A stretch of DNA of 64,000 bases from Anomaloglossus baeobatrachus (GCF_048569485.1 NC_134361.1:172638492-172702491), one strand, 5' to 3'; positions 29,633-40,229 are shown, numbered from the stretch's first letter. A program made the numbers and translations. The notes: generated by a model from the sequence alone, not told the origin.

Positions 29633-30655
29633 TTGTGTGCGAAGGAGGTCAGACATTCCATGCATAGCTCCACAGATTTTAGTCAGCAGTAGCTGCTGAC
29701 TAGTTCGGATGGAAGAAAAGAGGACACATATAGTGTCCCCAGCATGCTCCCTTCTCACCCCTGGATGGTGTTGTAAGGTTGAGGTACCTATTGCTGGTAC
29801 AGGGCTGGAGCCTGACATGCTGTTTTTTCCTTCCACATCCCCTTGGGGGCTCTGTGGAAGTGGGATCCTGCCGGCCTCAAAGCTCTGACGCCGGGCTCCA
29901 TCCACAGACCCATTAGAACCTGATGGATTCGGAGCAGGAGTACAATCAGGGACCGGGCCCTGCATCATACAGGTACTCTGTGTCCCCGGCAGGCACAGAC
30001 ACACTCCGGGCTGGCTGGGTGTTGTAGTGCGCCGGGGACCGTACACTGAGCTGGTGTTCCTACAGTTATCTGGGGGACTTTGTGTTTTGGGAACGCAGCG
30101 CCGACCCCCTCTGGACCGGGCGGCGCTGCTGTGACTTGTGGTGCGCCGGGGATACGCCGACCGCGCTTTTACGGCGGCGGCGTTTATAACTCTAGTCCCC
30201 GGCTTTTGGGCCTAGGACGCCGGCAGCTCCGATCGTTCCCGCCCCCACCCTGTCAATCAGGGTAGGGGAGAGACGCTGTTTCACGGCAGCGAGGAGGGCT
30301 GGAGCCTGATTTACATGCTCCAGCCCTCTCACTAGGCACAGAGGGAAGCAGGCTTCCCGCTCTTGGTCAGGAACGCCCAGGGCCCGCCCCCCTTCTTCTC
30401 TCAGAACGCCGGCAGCCATTACATGCATGTCTGGCTGGAGGAAGGACGCAAGGCTCTGGGAGACCTAGACTGAGGGGCTTTGGAAGACCACACACCCGCT
30501 CTTAAGCGGGCGGTAAGCGGCTTTTCAGCTGGCCCCTCTAGTGCCTCAGTGTATGTTAGTGTATTGTGTCACTGAACATAGATATTTATTGATTTCCTGC
30601 ACTGTGAGGTCGCTTCCTGGCTGAATACCCCAGATCGCTCTGAGGAGGCAGCAAC

Positions 30656-32146
30656 ATGTCATCCACAAGACGCAAAGCTGCCAAGGCTAGGGCTGTGTGC
30701 ACTGCGTGTGCTGCATGTGGGGCTGCTCTACCAGCAGGCTCCAAAGACCCCCATTGTGTGCAATGCTCAGATCCGGTGCTGCTTCGCCAGCCGGAGTCAG
30801 GAGAGATAGTGACCCAGGCTGAGACGCCTGTAAGTCCTGCCCCGGTGTCGGGGACAGACTTTGCAGTTTTTGCGGTTAATATGTCTGTGACTATGGCAAA
30901 AATCCTGGAAACTTTGCAATCCATGCCTGGGGCTCAGTCTATGGACACGGCGAGGTCTATGTCCTCTAATCCTCCGCAGTTGGATTTAATCCAGACTGCA
31001 AGGGGGTCCCCGGCTTCTCAGGATGAGTATAATGACTCAGATGATTGCCCCAGCCACCCCAAGCGGGCTCGCTGGGAAAGACCCTCAACGTCATCACACT
31101 GCTCAGGGTCTCAGCGCAATCAGTCTCCCTGTGATGTGTCTGAAGAGAGTGATCAGGAGTCTAATCCTGGAACCCCTCTCAATCTGGATACCCCGGATGG
31201 GGACGCCATGGTAAACGATCTTATCTCAGCCATCAATAGGCTGTTAGATATTTCTCCCCCAGCCCCTTCAGCAGAAGAGGAAGCGGCAGAGCAGGAGAAA
31301 TTTCGTTTCCTCTATCCCAAGCGTAAATTAAGTGCTCTGTTGGATCACTCTGACTTCAGAGAATCAATCCAGAAGCACGACGCTCATCCAGAAAAGCGTT
31401 TCTCTAAACGTTCTAAGGATACACGTTATCCTTTCCCCCCTGATGTGGTCAAGCGCTGGACCCAGTGTCCAAAGGTGGACCCCCCGATTTCCAAGCTTGC
31501 AGCTAGATCCATAGTTGCAGTGGAGGATGGCGCTTCACTTAAGGATGCCAATGACAGACAGATGGACCTTTGGTTAAAATCTGTCTATGAAGCTATCGGC
31601 GCGTCGTTTGCTCCAGCATTCGCAGCCGTATGGGCACTCCAAGCTATTTCAGCTGGTTTAGCAAAAGTGGATGCTATCTTACATCCAGCGGTGCCGCAAG
31701 TGGCGTCCCTTACCTCGCAGATGTCCGCGTTTGCGTCTTACGCTATCAATGCGGTCCTAGAATCTACCAGCCGCACCTCAATGGCGTCTGCCAATTCGGT
31801 AGTTTTGCGCAGAGCATTGTGGTTAAAGGACTGGAAAGCAGATGCTGGTTCCAAAAAATGTTTAACCAGCCTGCCTTTATCTAGAGATAGACTGTTTGGC
31901 GAGCCATTGGCTGACATCATTAAACAGTCCAAGGGTAAAGACTCCTCTTTACCCCAGCCCAGATCAAGCAAACCTCAGCAGAAAAAGTGGCAGCAGAGGT
32001 TTCAGTCCTTTCGAGGTTCGGGCAAAACACAATTCTCCTCGTCCAAAGGGACTCAGAGGACGCAAAGAAACTCAGATTCCTGGCGGGCTCATTCACGCCC
32101 CAAGAAAGCAAATGGAGGAACCGCTTCCAAAGCGGCTACCTCATGA
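30656..32146 (+). CDS. DIRS ORF1, gag-like protein (496 codons)
   Basis: First ORF of the DIRS element. It has a Cys-rich N-terminus (CTACAACGAAL, CVQC), an acidic Ser-rich middle, and a conserved central region with RYPFPPDVVKRWTQCPKVD and a basic Gln/Ser/Lys-rich C-terminus, typical of the putative Gag of vertebrate DIRS elements. It overlaps the next ORF. Confidence 0.85.
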   Translation: MSSTRRKAAKARAVCTACAACGAALPAGSKDPHCVQCSDPVLLRQPESGEIVTQAETPVSPAPVSGTDFAVFAVNMSVTMAKILETLQSMPGAQSMDTARSMSSNPPQLDLIQTARGSPASQDEYNDSDDCPSHPKRARWERPSTSSHCSGSQRNQSPCDVSEESDQESNPGTPLNLDTPDGDAMVNDLISAINRLLDISPPAPSAEEEAAEQEKFRFLYPKRKLSALLDHSDFRESIQKHDAHPEKRFSKRSKDTRYPFPPDVVKRWTQCPKVDPPISKLAARSIVAVEDGASLKDANDRQMDLWLKSVYEAIGASFAPAFAAVWALQAISAGLAKVDAILHPAVPQVASLTSQMSAFASYAINAVLESTSRTSMASANSVVLRRALWLKDWKADAGSKKCLTSLPLSRDRLFGEPLADIIKQSKGKDSSLPQPRSSKPQQKKWQQRFQSFRGSGKTQFSSSKGTQRTQRNSDSWRAHSRPKKANGGTASKAATS

Positions 32147-34073
32147 CTTCCAGTCCCCTCCCTCCGCATCTCCGGTCGGGGGCAGGCTCTCCCGCTTTTA
32201 CGACACTTGGATGTCACAGGTCAAAGACCGGTGGGTGACAGACATTTTGTCGCGCGGGTACAGAATCGAGTTCAGTTCTCGTCCTCCAGCTCGGTTCTTC
32301 AGAACCTCCCCACATCCAGACCGTGTAGATGTCCTGCGGCAGGCGGTGGACTCCCTAAGAGCGGAAGGAGTAGTGGTTCCTGTACCGTCTCAGGAACAAG
32401 GGAGAGGGTTTTACTCCAACCTCTTTGTGGTGCCAAAAAAGGACGGCTCGTTCCGTCCTGTTCTGGACCTAAAACTGCTCAACAAACATGTGCACGCCAG
32501 ACGGTTCCGGATGGAAACCCTCCGTTCTGTCATTGCCTCAATGTCTCAAGGAGACTTCCTTGCCTCAATAGACATCAAAGATGCTTATCTCCACGTGCCA
32601 ATTGCTACAGAACATCAACGTTTTCTACGTTTTGTGATAGGAGACGACCATCTTCAGTTCGCAGCTCTGCCATTCGGTCTGGCGACAGCCCCCCGGGTCT
32701 TCACCAAGGTCATGGCGGCGGTGGTAGCAGTCCTGCACTCTCAGGGACACTCGGTGATCCCTTACCTAGACGATCTACTTGTCAAGGCACCCTCTCAAGA
32801 GGCATGCCAACTCAGTCTACAGGCTACGCTGGAGACTCTCCAGACTTTTGGATGGATCATCAACTTTCCAAAGTCAAATCTGTCACCGACACAGTCACTA
32901 ACGTATCTTGGCATGGAGTTCCATACTCGAGCAGCGAGAGTGAAGCTTCCGCTAAACAAGCAGCGGTCCCTACAGACAGGGGTGCAATCTCTCCTTCAGG
33001 GCCAGTCGCACCCCTTACGGCGCCTCATGCACTTACTAGGGAAGATGGTGGCAGCCATGGAAGCAGTTCCCTTTGCGCAGTTTCATCTGCGTCCACTTCA
33101 ATGGGACATTCTCCGCCAATGGGACGGGAAGACGACTTCCCTAGACAGGAAAGTCTCTCTTTCCCAGACGGCCAAGGACTCTCTACAATGGTGGCTCCTT
33201 CCCACCTCATTGTCTCAGGGAAGATCCTTCCTGCCCCCATCCTGGGCAGTGGTCACGACAGATGCGAGTCTGTCGGGGTGGGGAGCAGTGTTTCTACACC
33301 ACAGGGCTCAGGGGACGTGGACTCCGCAAGAGTCCACCCTTCAGATCAATGTTCTGGAAATCAGGGCAGTGTATCTTGCCCTACTAGCCTTTCAACAGTG
33401 GCTGGAAGGAAAGCAGATCCGAATCCAGTCGGACAACTCCACAGCGGTGGCATACATCAACCACCAAGGAGGGACGCGCAGCCGGCAAGCCTTTCAGGAA
33501 GTCCGGCGCATTCTGAATTGGGTGGAGGACACAGCATCCACCATCTCCGCGGTTCACATCCCAGGCGTAGAAAACTGGGAAGCAGACTTCCTCAGTCGCC
33601 AGGGTATGGACGCAGGGGAATGGTCCCTTCACCCGGACGTGTTTCAGGAAATCTGTCGCCGCTGGGGGGTGCCGGACGTCGACCTAATGGCGTCTCGGCA
33701 CAACAACAAGGTCCCGGCATTCATGGCGCGGTCGCGCGATCAAAGAGCTCTGGCGGCAGACGCCTTGGTGCAAGATTGGTCGCAGTTCCGCCTCCCATAT
33801 GTATTCCCGCCTCTGGCACTCTTGCCCAGAGTACTACGCAAGATCAGATCCGATTGCAGCCGCATCATACTCGTCGCCCCAGACTGGCCGAGGAGATCGT
33901 GGTATCCGGATCTGTGGCATCTCACGGTCGGCCGACCGTGGTCACTTCCAGACCGTCCAGACCTGCTGTCTCAAGGGCCGTTTTTCCATCAGAATTCTGC
34001 GGCCCTGAACCTGACTGTGTGGCCATTGAGTCCTGGATCCTATCGTCAACAGGCTTATCACAGGGAGTGGTAG
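31896..34073 (+). CDS. DIRS ORF2, reverse transcriptase / RNase H / methyltransferase-like
   Basis: 725 open codons overlapping ORF1. Parts in order: reverse transcriptase (SNLFVVPKKDGSFRPVLDL, IDIKDAYLHVPI, LPFGLATAPRVF, YLDDLLV), RNase H (TTDASLSGWGAV, SDNSTAVAYINHQGG) and the C-terminal domain of DIRS elements (VDLMASRHN, FPPLALLPRVL, LVAPDWPRRSW), usually called methyltransferase-like. The functional N-terminus probably begins well after the first codon of the open frame. Confidence 0.92.
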   Translation: MASHWLTSLNSPRVKTPLYPSPDQANLSRKSGSRGFSPFEVRAKHNSPRPKGLRGRKETQIPGGLIHAPRKQMEEPLPKRLPHDFQSPPSASPVGGRLSRFYDTWMSQVKDRWVTDILSRGYRIEFSSRPPARFFRTSPHPDRVDVLRQAVDSLRAEGVVVPVPSQEQGRGFYSNLFVVPKKDGSFRPVLDLKLLNKHVHARRFRMETLRSVIASMSQGDFLASIDIKDAYLHVPIATEHQRFLRFVIGDDHLQFAALPFGLATAPRVFTKVMAAVVAVLHSQGHSVIPYLDDLLVKAPSQEACQLSLQATLETLQTFGWIINFPKSNLSPTQSLTYLGMEFHTRAARVKLPLNKQRSLQTGVQSLLQGQSHPLRRLMHLLGKMVAAMEAVPFAQFHLRPLQWDILRQWDGKTTSLDRKVSLSQTAKDSLQWWLLPTSLSQGRSFLPPSWAVVTTDASLSGWGAVFLHHRAQGTWTPQESTLQINVLEIRAVYLALLAFQQWLEGKQIRIQSDNSTAVAYINHQGGTRSRQAFQEVRRILNWVEDTASTISAVHIPGVENWEADFLSRQGMDAGEWSLHPDVFQEICRRWGVPDVDLMASRHNNKVPAFMARSRDQRALAADALVQDWSQFRLPYVFPPLALLPRVLRKIRSDCSRIILVAPDWPRRSWYPDLWHLTVGRPWSLPDRPDLLSQGPFFHQNSAALNLTVWPLSPGSYRQQAYHREW

Positions 34074-34078
34074 CCACA

Positions 34079-35062
34079 ATGAGACAAGCTAGGAAGTCAA
34101 CTTCTGCTAAGATCTACCACAGAACGTGGAAGATTTTCTTAACCTGGTGCTCTGCTCAGGGAGTGTCTCCCTGGCCATTTGCATTGCCCACTTTTCTGTC
34201 TTTCCTGCAATCAGGGTTGGAAAAGGGCTTGTCGCTCAGCTCCCTTAAAGGGCAAGTCTCGGCACTATCCGTGTTTTTTCAGAAGCGTCTAGCACGTCTT
34301 CCTAAGGTGCGCACGTTCCTGCAGGGGGTCTGTCATATTGTGCCCCCGTACAAGCGGCCGTTGGATCCATGGGATCTGAACAGAGTACTAGTGGCTCTCC
34401 AGAAACCGCCTTTCGAGCCTCTCAAAGAAGTTTCTTTTTCTCGCCTGTCACAGAAAGTGGCGTTTCTTGTTGCGATCACATCGCTTCGGCGAGTGTCTGA
34501 GCTGGCAGCTCTGTCATCCAAGGCTCCCTTCCTGGTGTTCCACCAGGACAAGGTAGTGCTGCGCCCCATTCCGGAGTTTCTCCCTAAGGTCGTATCCTCG
34601 TTTCATCTTAATCAGGATATATCCTTGCCTTCCTTTTATCCTCATCCGGTTCACCGGTATGAAAAGGACTTGCGTTTGCTAGATCTGGTGAGAGCACTCA
34701 GGATCTACATTTCCCGCACGGCGCCCATGCGCCGTTCCGATGCACTTTTTGTCCTTGTCGCCGGTCCGCGCAAGGGGTTGCAGGCTTCTAAAGCCACCTT
34801 GGCTCGATGGATCAAAGAACCAATTATAGAGGCCTACCGTTCTGCTGGGCTTCCGGTTCCTTCAGGGCTAAAAGCCCACTCAACCAGAGCCGTGGGTGCG
34901 TCCTGGGCATTACGGCACCAGGCTTCGGCTCAACAGGTGTGTCAGGCAGCTACCTGGTCGAGTCTGCACACTTTCACCAAGCATTATCAGGTGCATACCT
35001 ATGCTTCGGCGGATGCCAGCTTAGGTAGAAGAGTCCTGCAGGCGGCAGTGACATCCCCGTAG
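34079..35062 (+). CDS. DIRS ORF3, tyrosine recombinase
   Basis: The last ORF of the element, from MRQARKSTSAK to LQAAVTSP. It has a phage-integrase-like core-binding region followed by the catalytic region with ITSLRRVSELAAL, LKAHSTRAVGAS and KHYQVHTY, the R, HxxR and Y blocks of the family. The open frame extends far upstream (to 32207), but the protein most plausibly starts at 34079, just after the RT ORF ends. Confidence 0.9.
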   Translation: MRQARKSTSAKIYHRTWKIFLTWCSAQGVSPWPFALPTFLSFLQSGLEKGLSLSSLKGQVSALSVFFQKRLARLPKVRTFLQGVCHIVPPYKRPLDPWDLNRVLVALQKPPFEPLKEVSFSRLSQKVAFLVAITSLRRVSELAALSSKAPFLVFHQDKVVLRPIPEFLPKVVSSFHLNQDISLPSFYPHPVHRYEKDLRLLDLVRALRIYISRTAPMRRSDALFVLVAGPRKGLQASKATLARWIKEPIIEAYRSAGLPVPSGLKAHSTRAVGASWALRHQASAQQVCQAATWSSLHTFTKHYQVHTYASADASLGRRVLQAAVTSP

Positions 35063-35112
35063 GGGGGGGCTGTTTTGCAGCTCTAACATGAGGTATTTCT
35101 TTACCCACCCAG

Positions 35113-35240
35113 GGACAGCTTTTGGACGTCCCAATCGTCTGGGTCTCCCAATAGAGCGCTGAAGAAGAAGGGAATTTTGTTACTTACCGTAAATTCCTTT
35201 TCTTCTAGCTCTTATTGGGAGACCCAGCACCCGCCCTGTT
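35113..35240. repeat. DIRS internal complementary region
   Basis: Contains in turn the inverse of the left terminus (TCTCCCAATAGAGCGCTG) and of the right terminus (TTACTTACCGTAAATTCC), i.e. the joined ends that DIRS elements carry for their circular intermediate. Confidence 0.88.
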
Positions 35241-35369
35241 GTCCTTCGGGATTGTTTTTGCTGTTTGCGGGTACACATGTTGTTCATGTTGAACGGTTTT
35301 TCAGTTCTCCGATGTTACTCGGAGTTAATTTGTTTAAACCAGTTGTTGGCTTCCTCCTTCTTGCTTTGG

Positions 35370-35550
35370 CACTAAAACTGGAGTACCCGTGATACCACGG
35401 GGGGGTATAGCCAGAGGGGGAGGGGCCTTGCACTTTTAGTGTAGTGCTTTGTGTGGCCTCCAGAGGGCAGTAGCTATACCCCAATCGTCTGGGTCTCCCA
35501 ATAAGAGCTAGAAGAAAAGGAATTTACGGTAAGTAACAAAATTCCCTTCT
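35370..35550. repeat. DIRS right inverted terminal repeat
   Basis: Inverse of the left repeat (AACTGGAGTACCCGTGATAC through TCTGGGTCTCCCAATAAGAG) plus a terminal extension GGAATTTACGGTAAGTAAC. Confidence 0.9.
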
Positions 35551-35575
35551 TTTCCCCTTTTAAAAATACTATAAT

Positions 35576-36120
35576 ACAGGCGCAAGAAGCATGCAATGGT
35601 AATTTCACTAATCTCAAACCATTTATTAAGACAAAAGCCAACAGTGGTCTACACCCCATCCCACAAATGTCAGTGTCTAACGTCCTGTGGCCTTGAGCAA
35701 CAGTTGCAGGATGCTGAGGCATAGCATCCCACTCTTAAAAGGCAGCCATCAGGTCATTGAGGTTGGGTACAGAGTTACGGACTCTACAACTCAGATGATT
35801 CCATAGGTTTTCTATGGGATTCAGGTCTGGAGAAAGTGCAGGTTGCTCCATTTGAGGTACTCCAGTCTCCAGCAGTCGTTTTCTAATGTTGTGACCTCGA
35901 TGAGCTTGAGCATAGTTGTCCATAAAGATTAAATTAGGCCTGTGTTGTTCAGGCAGGGGCACAATGACTGGATTAATGATATTCCAGTAGTAGTGGCTGT
36001 CATTGCACCATTCACAAAGTATAAGACAATTCTATATTGACTAGACACACCTGCCCACATTAACATCACCACCAAGGGCTCGTCTGGTGACACCAGTGGC
36101 TGATGCATAGCGCTTTCCTT
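35576..36120 (-). mobile_element. Tc1-type transposase remnant, C-terminal half
   Basis: The minus strand reads FVNGAMTAT, LIFMDNYAQAHRGHNI, LLETGVPQME and LSPDLNPIENLWNHLSCRV, the DDE catalytic region of Tc1/mariner transposases including the second and third acidic positions. Frames are disrupted and the N-terminal half is missing, so it is inactive. It lies between the DIRS element and a second, oppositely oriented Tc1 remnant. Confidence 0.85.
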
Positions 36121-36218
36121 AACATCTCCAACATCGATGACGGCCATCATTTCTGCTTGTGAATTGACTTTCATTAGTGAACAGCTGAGGCCCTTGTGCA
36201 CTGTAGATGACCCATGTA

Positions 36219-36945
36219 CAGTGGGTACGGAAAGTATTCCGACCCCGTTAAATTTTTCAGTTTCATTGCAGCAATTTGGTAAATTCAAAAAAGTTCATTT
36301 TTTTCACAAAATATACCCTGCACCCCATCTTGACAGAAAAATAACATGTAGAAATTTTTGCAAGGTTTTTAAACAAGAAAAACTGAAATATCACAGGGTC
36401 CGAAGTATTCAGACCCTTTGCTCAGACACTCATATTTAAGTCACATGCTGTCCATTTCCTTGTGATCTTCCTTGAGATGGTTCTACTCCTTCAGTGGAGT
36501 CCAGCTGTGTTTAATTAAACTGATAGGACTTGATTTAGAAAGGCACACACCTGTCTATATAAGACCTCACAGCTCACTGTGCATGTCAGACCAAATGAGA
36601 ATCATGAGGTCAAAGGAACTGCCCAAGGAGCTCAGAGACAGAATTGTGGCAAGGCACAGATCTGGCCAAGGTTACAAAAGAAGTTCTGCAGTACTCAAGA
36701 TTCCGAAGAGCACAGTAGCCTCCATTATCCTTAAATGGAAGAAGTTTGGGACCACCAGAACTCTTCCTAGATCTGGCTGTCCAGGGAAAATGAACAATTG
36801 CGGGAGAAAAGCCTTGGTGAGAGAGGTAAATAAGAACCGCAAGATCACTGTGGCTATGCTGCAGAGATGCAGTAGGGAGATGGAAGAAAGTTCCACAACT
36901 ATCACAGCATACTATGTTCAGATTACACACCAAAAACTTTGACAG
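36219..36945 (+). mobile_element. Tc1-type element, 5' part with truncated transposase
   Basis: Starts after a TA with CAGTGGGTACGGAAAGTATT, a Tc1 terminal repeat. The transposase begins at 36595 (MRIMRSKELPKELRDRIVAR) and reads through the paired helix-turn-helix region (SAVLKIPKSTVASIILKWKK, GRKALVREVNKN), then loses similarity at about residue 100 and stops at 36942. The DDE domain is absent. A piece with GACAGATTCCCTTTAA follows directly. Confidence 0.85.
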
Positions 36946-36985
36946 ATTCCCTTTAAAGTTGCCTTGTTATTGATACTTCCTGATA

Positions 36986-37842
36986 CAGTGGTACCTCGCT
37001 TAACGAGTAACCCACATAACGAGAATTTCGCTATACAAGCAAAGCTTTCTGTAAATTTGTAACCCGCTTTACGAGAAAGCTTTGCTGTACGAGCCAAATT
37101 CTCACCGCACACACTTCCGGTTTCGTCCATCCACCACACTCTGACCCGCACGTGCAGTCCACACAAGCACAAACACACGCATGCACGCACATACAATATA
37201 ATGCTCACCTTACCTTCCGTTCCACCGGCGGTCTCATGGATCTTGTAGTTCCCGGGTACATCGCGACGTCCTCGCGGCGAACTACAAGACCCAGGAGGCC
37301 GGCGATGGAACGGAAGTTAAGGTGAGCATATAACAGTGTACCTTACGTTTCATTGCCGGCCTCCTGGGTGCTGTAGTTCGCCGCTCCGCTCCACGCTGTG
37401 ATTCTGCCTCCATAGCGACGAGGGGAGGAACTTCCTGTCACCGCTGCTGAATGGCAGAGCGCTGGCCAATCAGAGGCAAGCTGCTCTGCCTTGACGTCAG
37501 CGCTCTAGCCGGGAAGTTCCTGCCTCGTCGTTATGGAAACGCGATACACGGCCCGGCCCGGTACTGGTGAACAGCAAGTCCCAGGAGACCAGCGAGGGAG
37601 CGGAAGGTAAGGTGAGCATGTAATATGTGCGTGTGCATGTGTGTTTGTACGTGTTTGTGTGTGTGTTTGTGCATGTGTGGAATGATAGAATAGGGGACCA
37701 GGATGGGACATTTAACCCGTTGTGGAACGAATCGTCAGCATTGCAATGATTTCCTATGGGAAATCTTGCTTTATTGAACGAGTAACTTGTTTAACAAGCA
37801 CAGTCCCAGAACGGATTGTTCTCGTTAAGCAAGGTACCACTG
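36986..37842. mobile_element. TA-flanked TcMar-type element, 857 bp
   Basis: The ends are CAGTGGTACCTCGCTTAACG and the inverse GTTAAGCAAGGTACCACTG, with TA on both sides. The interior has repeated TTACGAG/CTCGTAA words and an inverted pair around CGGCGAACTACAAGACCC / GTAGTTCGCCG. Non-autonomous. Related to the copy starting at 50036. Confidence 0.85.
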
Positions 37843-37844
37843 TA

Positions 37845-38089
37845 TTTGGTTTTAACAAAACTATCGATAGTCGTGCGGATTACGTGTTGTATTTTTTTTT
37901 TTTTACCTGTGTATTCACATTCAATGCATGTCTATGGATAAAATCCAAACAGAACTCTGCTTACTCAGAAGAGAAATTGACATGTGAATTTGAAACACGC
38001 ACCGTAGGTAAGTTTTTCTATAAATCCCATCTACTTTGCCAAAAACGCAGTGTCTTACAGGTCCAGCATAGTGAAAATACTCAGTCTAA
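37845..38089. other. Unannotated
   Basis: A T run near 37890; nothing else recognised. Confidence 0.5.
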
Positions 38090-38509
38090 AGGCCCCGTTA
38101 CACGCTACGATTTATCTGACAATATGTCGTCGAGGGTCACAGTTTCCATGACGCACTTCCGTCATCGTTAGCGACGTCGTTGCTTGTGACACCTACGTGC
38201 GACTCCGAACGATCGCAAATAGGTTGAAATCGTTGACACGTCGCTCAGTTTCAAAATATTGTTCATCGTTTGCAACGCAGCAGACATATTGCTATGTTTG
38301 ACACCCTGCCAACGACGAACAACATCCACACGACCACCTTGTTCAAACAATATATCACTGAACGATGTAGCGTCGTTTGTGAGATGTGTACGTGTGACCG
38401 CTACTAAACGACCTATGAGCGATCTCGGCAAATCTGAACTACGATCTGGGCGTGTCACATCGCTAACAAGATCGTCAGATACTGTAAATCGTAGCGTGTA
38501 ACGGGGCCT
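38090..38509. mobile_element. MITE with TAA target duplication, Harbinger-like
   Basis: The left end AGGCCCCGTTACACGCTACG is the exact inverse of the right end CGTAGCGTGTAACGGGGCCT. TAA flanks both sides, matching the 3-bp duplication of PIF/Harbinger elements. No ORF. Confidence 0.88.
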
Positions 38510-39125
38510 TAAGACTCATTTGAACTTTCCTTAGTTGGAGATGTATGGTGGAGACTGGACAGGCTTGTATGGCAATGTTAGTATGATAAACCTCATTCTC
38601 TAGGTCAGGGTTTCCCAACTCCAGTCCTCAAGGCACACCAACAGTGCATGTTTTCAGGATTTCCTTAGCATTGCATGGGTGTTGGAACCAGCACCTGGGC
38701 AGGTAATTACATTAACACCTGTGCAATACTAAGGAAATCACAAAAACCTGCACTGTTTGTGTGCCTTGTGGACTGGAGTTGGGAAACCCTGCTCTAGGTA
38801 ATAGGAAGCCAGCGAAGGAACTGGCAGAGGTGCGCAGCAGAGGGGCGTGAGAGTGTTAGTTGCGAGGCCACAGAGGAAGATGTTCCTATAGATGGTGGTA
38901 CGTACTAACCTTTTTGATGACGTGAGGTTGCAGGAAGGGCAGAATTGCGATCTAGGAATTTGAGGCAGCAGGATATGCGAGATGTGTGATGTGAAGAACA
39001 GTAAAAGGTTACACCCAGGCAGCAGACATGAGACCGGAAGCGTAGGGTCTGTTACTGTAGGTGTTTTAGACTATTACTGTTCTGTGCAGATGACTTTTCA
39101 GCAGTCTCATCAGCAGATAGGATAA
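38510..39125 (-). mobile_element. Probable LINE fragment, split by a hAT MITE
   Basis: 38800-39050 is purine-rich and resembles the minus-strand LINE remnant of intron 4 in style (GGAAGCCAGCGAAGGAACTGG, AGGTTACACCCAGGCAGCAG). No intact RT motif is seen. The MITE at 38606-38791 interrupts it. The assignment is tentative. Confidence 0.4.
38606..38791. mobile_element. hAT MITE, CAGGGTTTCCC family
   Basis: 186 bp. Starts CAGGGTTTCCCAACTCCAGT and ends GGAGTTGGGAAACCCTG. The 8-bp duplication CTCTAGGT is perfect on both sides (38598-38605 and 38792-38799), which fixes it as hAT. Confidence 0.95.
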
Positions 39126-39585
39126 GGCTGGGGCCACACGGGGACTACTGCGATCCACTTGCATGACACTCGGCTCGTGCTGGCAGTACAGCAGAGCCGA
39201 GTGTCATGCGTGTGTCCTTGCAACTGAGGTCCGTTCGTGCGAGCAGACCTCAGCTGCGGGGGGCGGGCCGGCACTCAGGAGGGGAGGGAGGGATTTATCT
39301 CCCTCTCTCCTGCGTAGCCGGCTATTGCCATTCTCGCACTGCGCTAGTGGTACACCGGTGTACCGCGAGTGCAGTGCGATTTTTTTTTTTTCTCGCCCCA
39401 TTCACTTGAATGGGTGCGAGAGAAAGAGTCTCGGATTACAGTCGCAGCATGCTGCGATTGTTTTCTCAGTCCGATTAGGGCTGAGAAAATAATCGCTCGT
39501 GTGCTGACACACAGGCTAGAATTGGTCCGAGTGGAATGCGATGTTTTATCGCACTCCACTCGCACTGTTTTTCTCCCCGTGTGGC
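39126..39585. mobile_element. MITE with GGGCCACACGGGG ends
   Basis: The left end CTGGGGCCACACGGGGA is matched in reverse by TCCCCGTGTGGC. The interior has inverted CACTCGGCTCGTGC/GCAGAGCCGAGTG and GCGATTTT-type pieces. The next MITE abuts its right end. Confidence 0.75.
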
Positions 39586-39588
39586 TTA

Positions 39589-39799
39589 GGCTGGTTTCAC
39601 ATCTGCGTTGTTTCAACGCAAACGGACTCCGTCACTAATGTTTACAGTTCATTTATTTACAGTGGAAGAATGACAGCATGACTCATGCACTACCCGCATG
39701 TGTCCACATGGTGTCGCGCTTACACTGTAAATAAATGAACTGTAATACAGTAGTGACGGAGTCCGTTTGCGTGAAAATAGCGCAAGTGTGAGTGGGGCC
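39589..39799. mobile_element. Foldback MITE with TTA duplication
   Basis: The ends are GGCTGGTTTCACATCTGCG and the inverse CGCAAGTGTGAGTGGGGCC, with TTA on each side. The arms continue inward (AACGGACTCCGTCACTA and its inverse; CAGTTCATTTATTTACAG and its inverse), so nearly the whole element folds back. Confidence 0.88.
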
Positions 39800-40229
39800 T
39801 TAGGCCTTACAGTGACAGATAACACCACTGTATAGCCAAGACATCATTCACAATAAGTGAGTTCACAGCTTTCTTCCTCCACCTCCCTTCACAATGACTG
39901 TTGGCCGGATTAGAGCATGCCCAGATATGACTTCTATAACAAAGGCCCTGTACACATTAGTCCAGGGGTAGGGAACCTTTTTTTCTTCCGGGGGCCATTT
40001 GGAAATTTCTGCCAACCTTCGGGGGCTGCACAAAATTATCAATGTGAAAATGAACCTGTATATTTGGTCAAACAATCAACTCACCCGTAGTGTGTTGGCC
40101 GGAGATGCTTCTCTTTGGTGCGGCTGTGATGTTCGTGATATTGATCATGTTGCTTCTCACAACTGCTTTTCCAGGTTTCTCTTGGTCTGGAGCGCAGTCA
40201 ACTCTTTTTGATAAGATTAATAGACCATA

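Larger units (their letters stand above)
29483..35550 (+). mobile_element. DIRS-type tyrosine-recombinase retroelement, looks whole
   Basis: An element of about 6.1 kb with the full DIRS plan: terminal inverted repeats of about 150 bp (left about 29484-29632, right about 35370-35550), a gag-like ORF, an overlapping RT/RNase H ORF, a tyrosine recombinase ORF, and an internal region complementary to both termini (about 35113-35240). No target duplication is expected or seen. All three frames are open, so it looks whole and therefore young. It sits 1.6 kb downstream of the rps4x polyadenylation signal, in the same orientation. Confidence 0.93.

Noticed and set aside
32207-34078. Upstream two thirds of the long frame ending in the DIRS recombinase as coding
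   Set aside because: It overlaps the RT/RNase H frame and has low-complexity translation; the recombinase domain starts only after about 34079.
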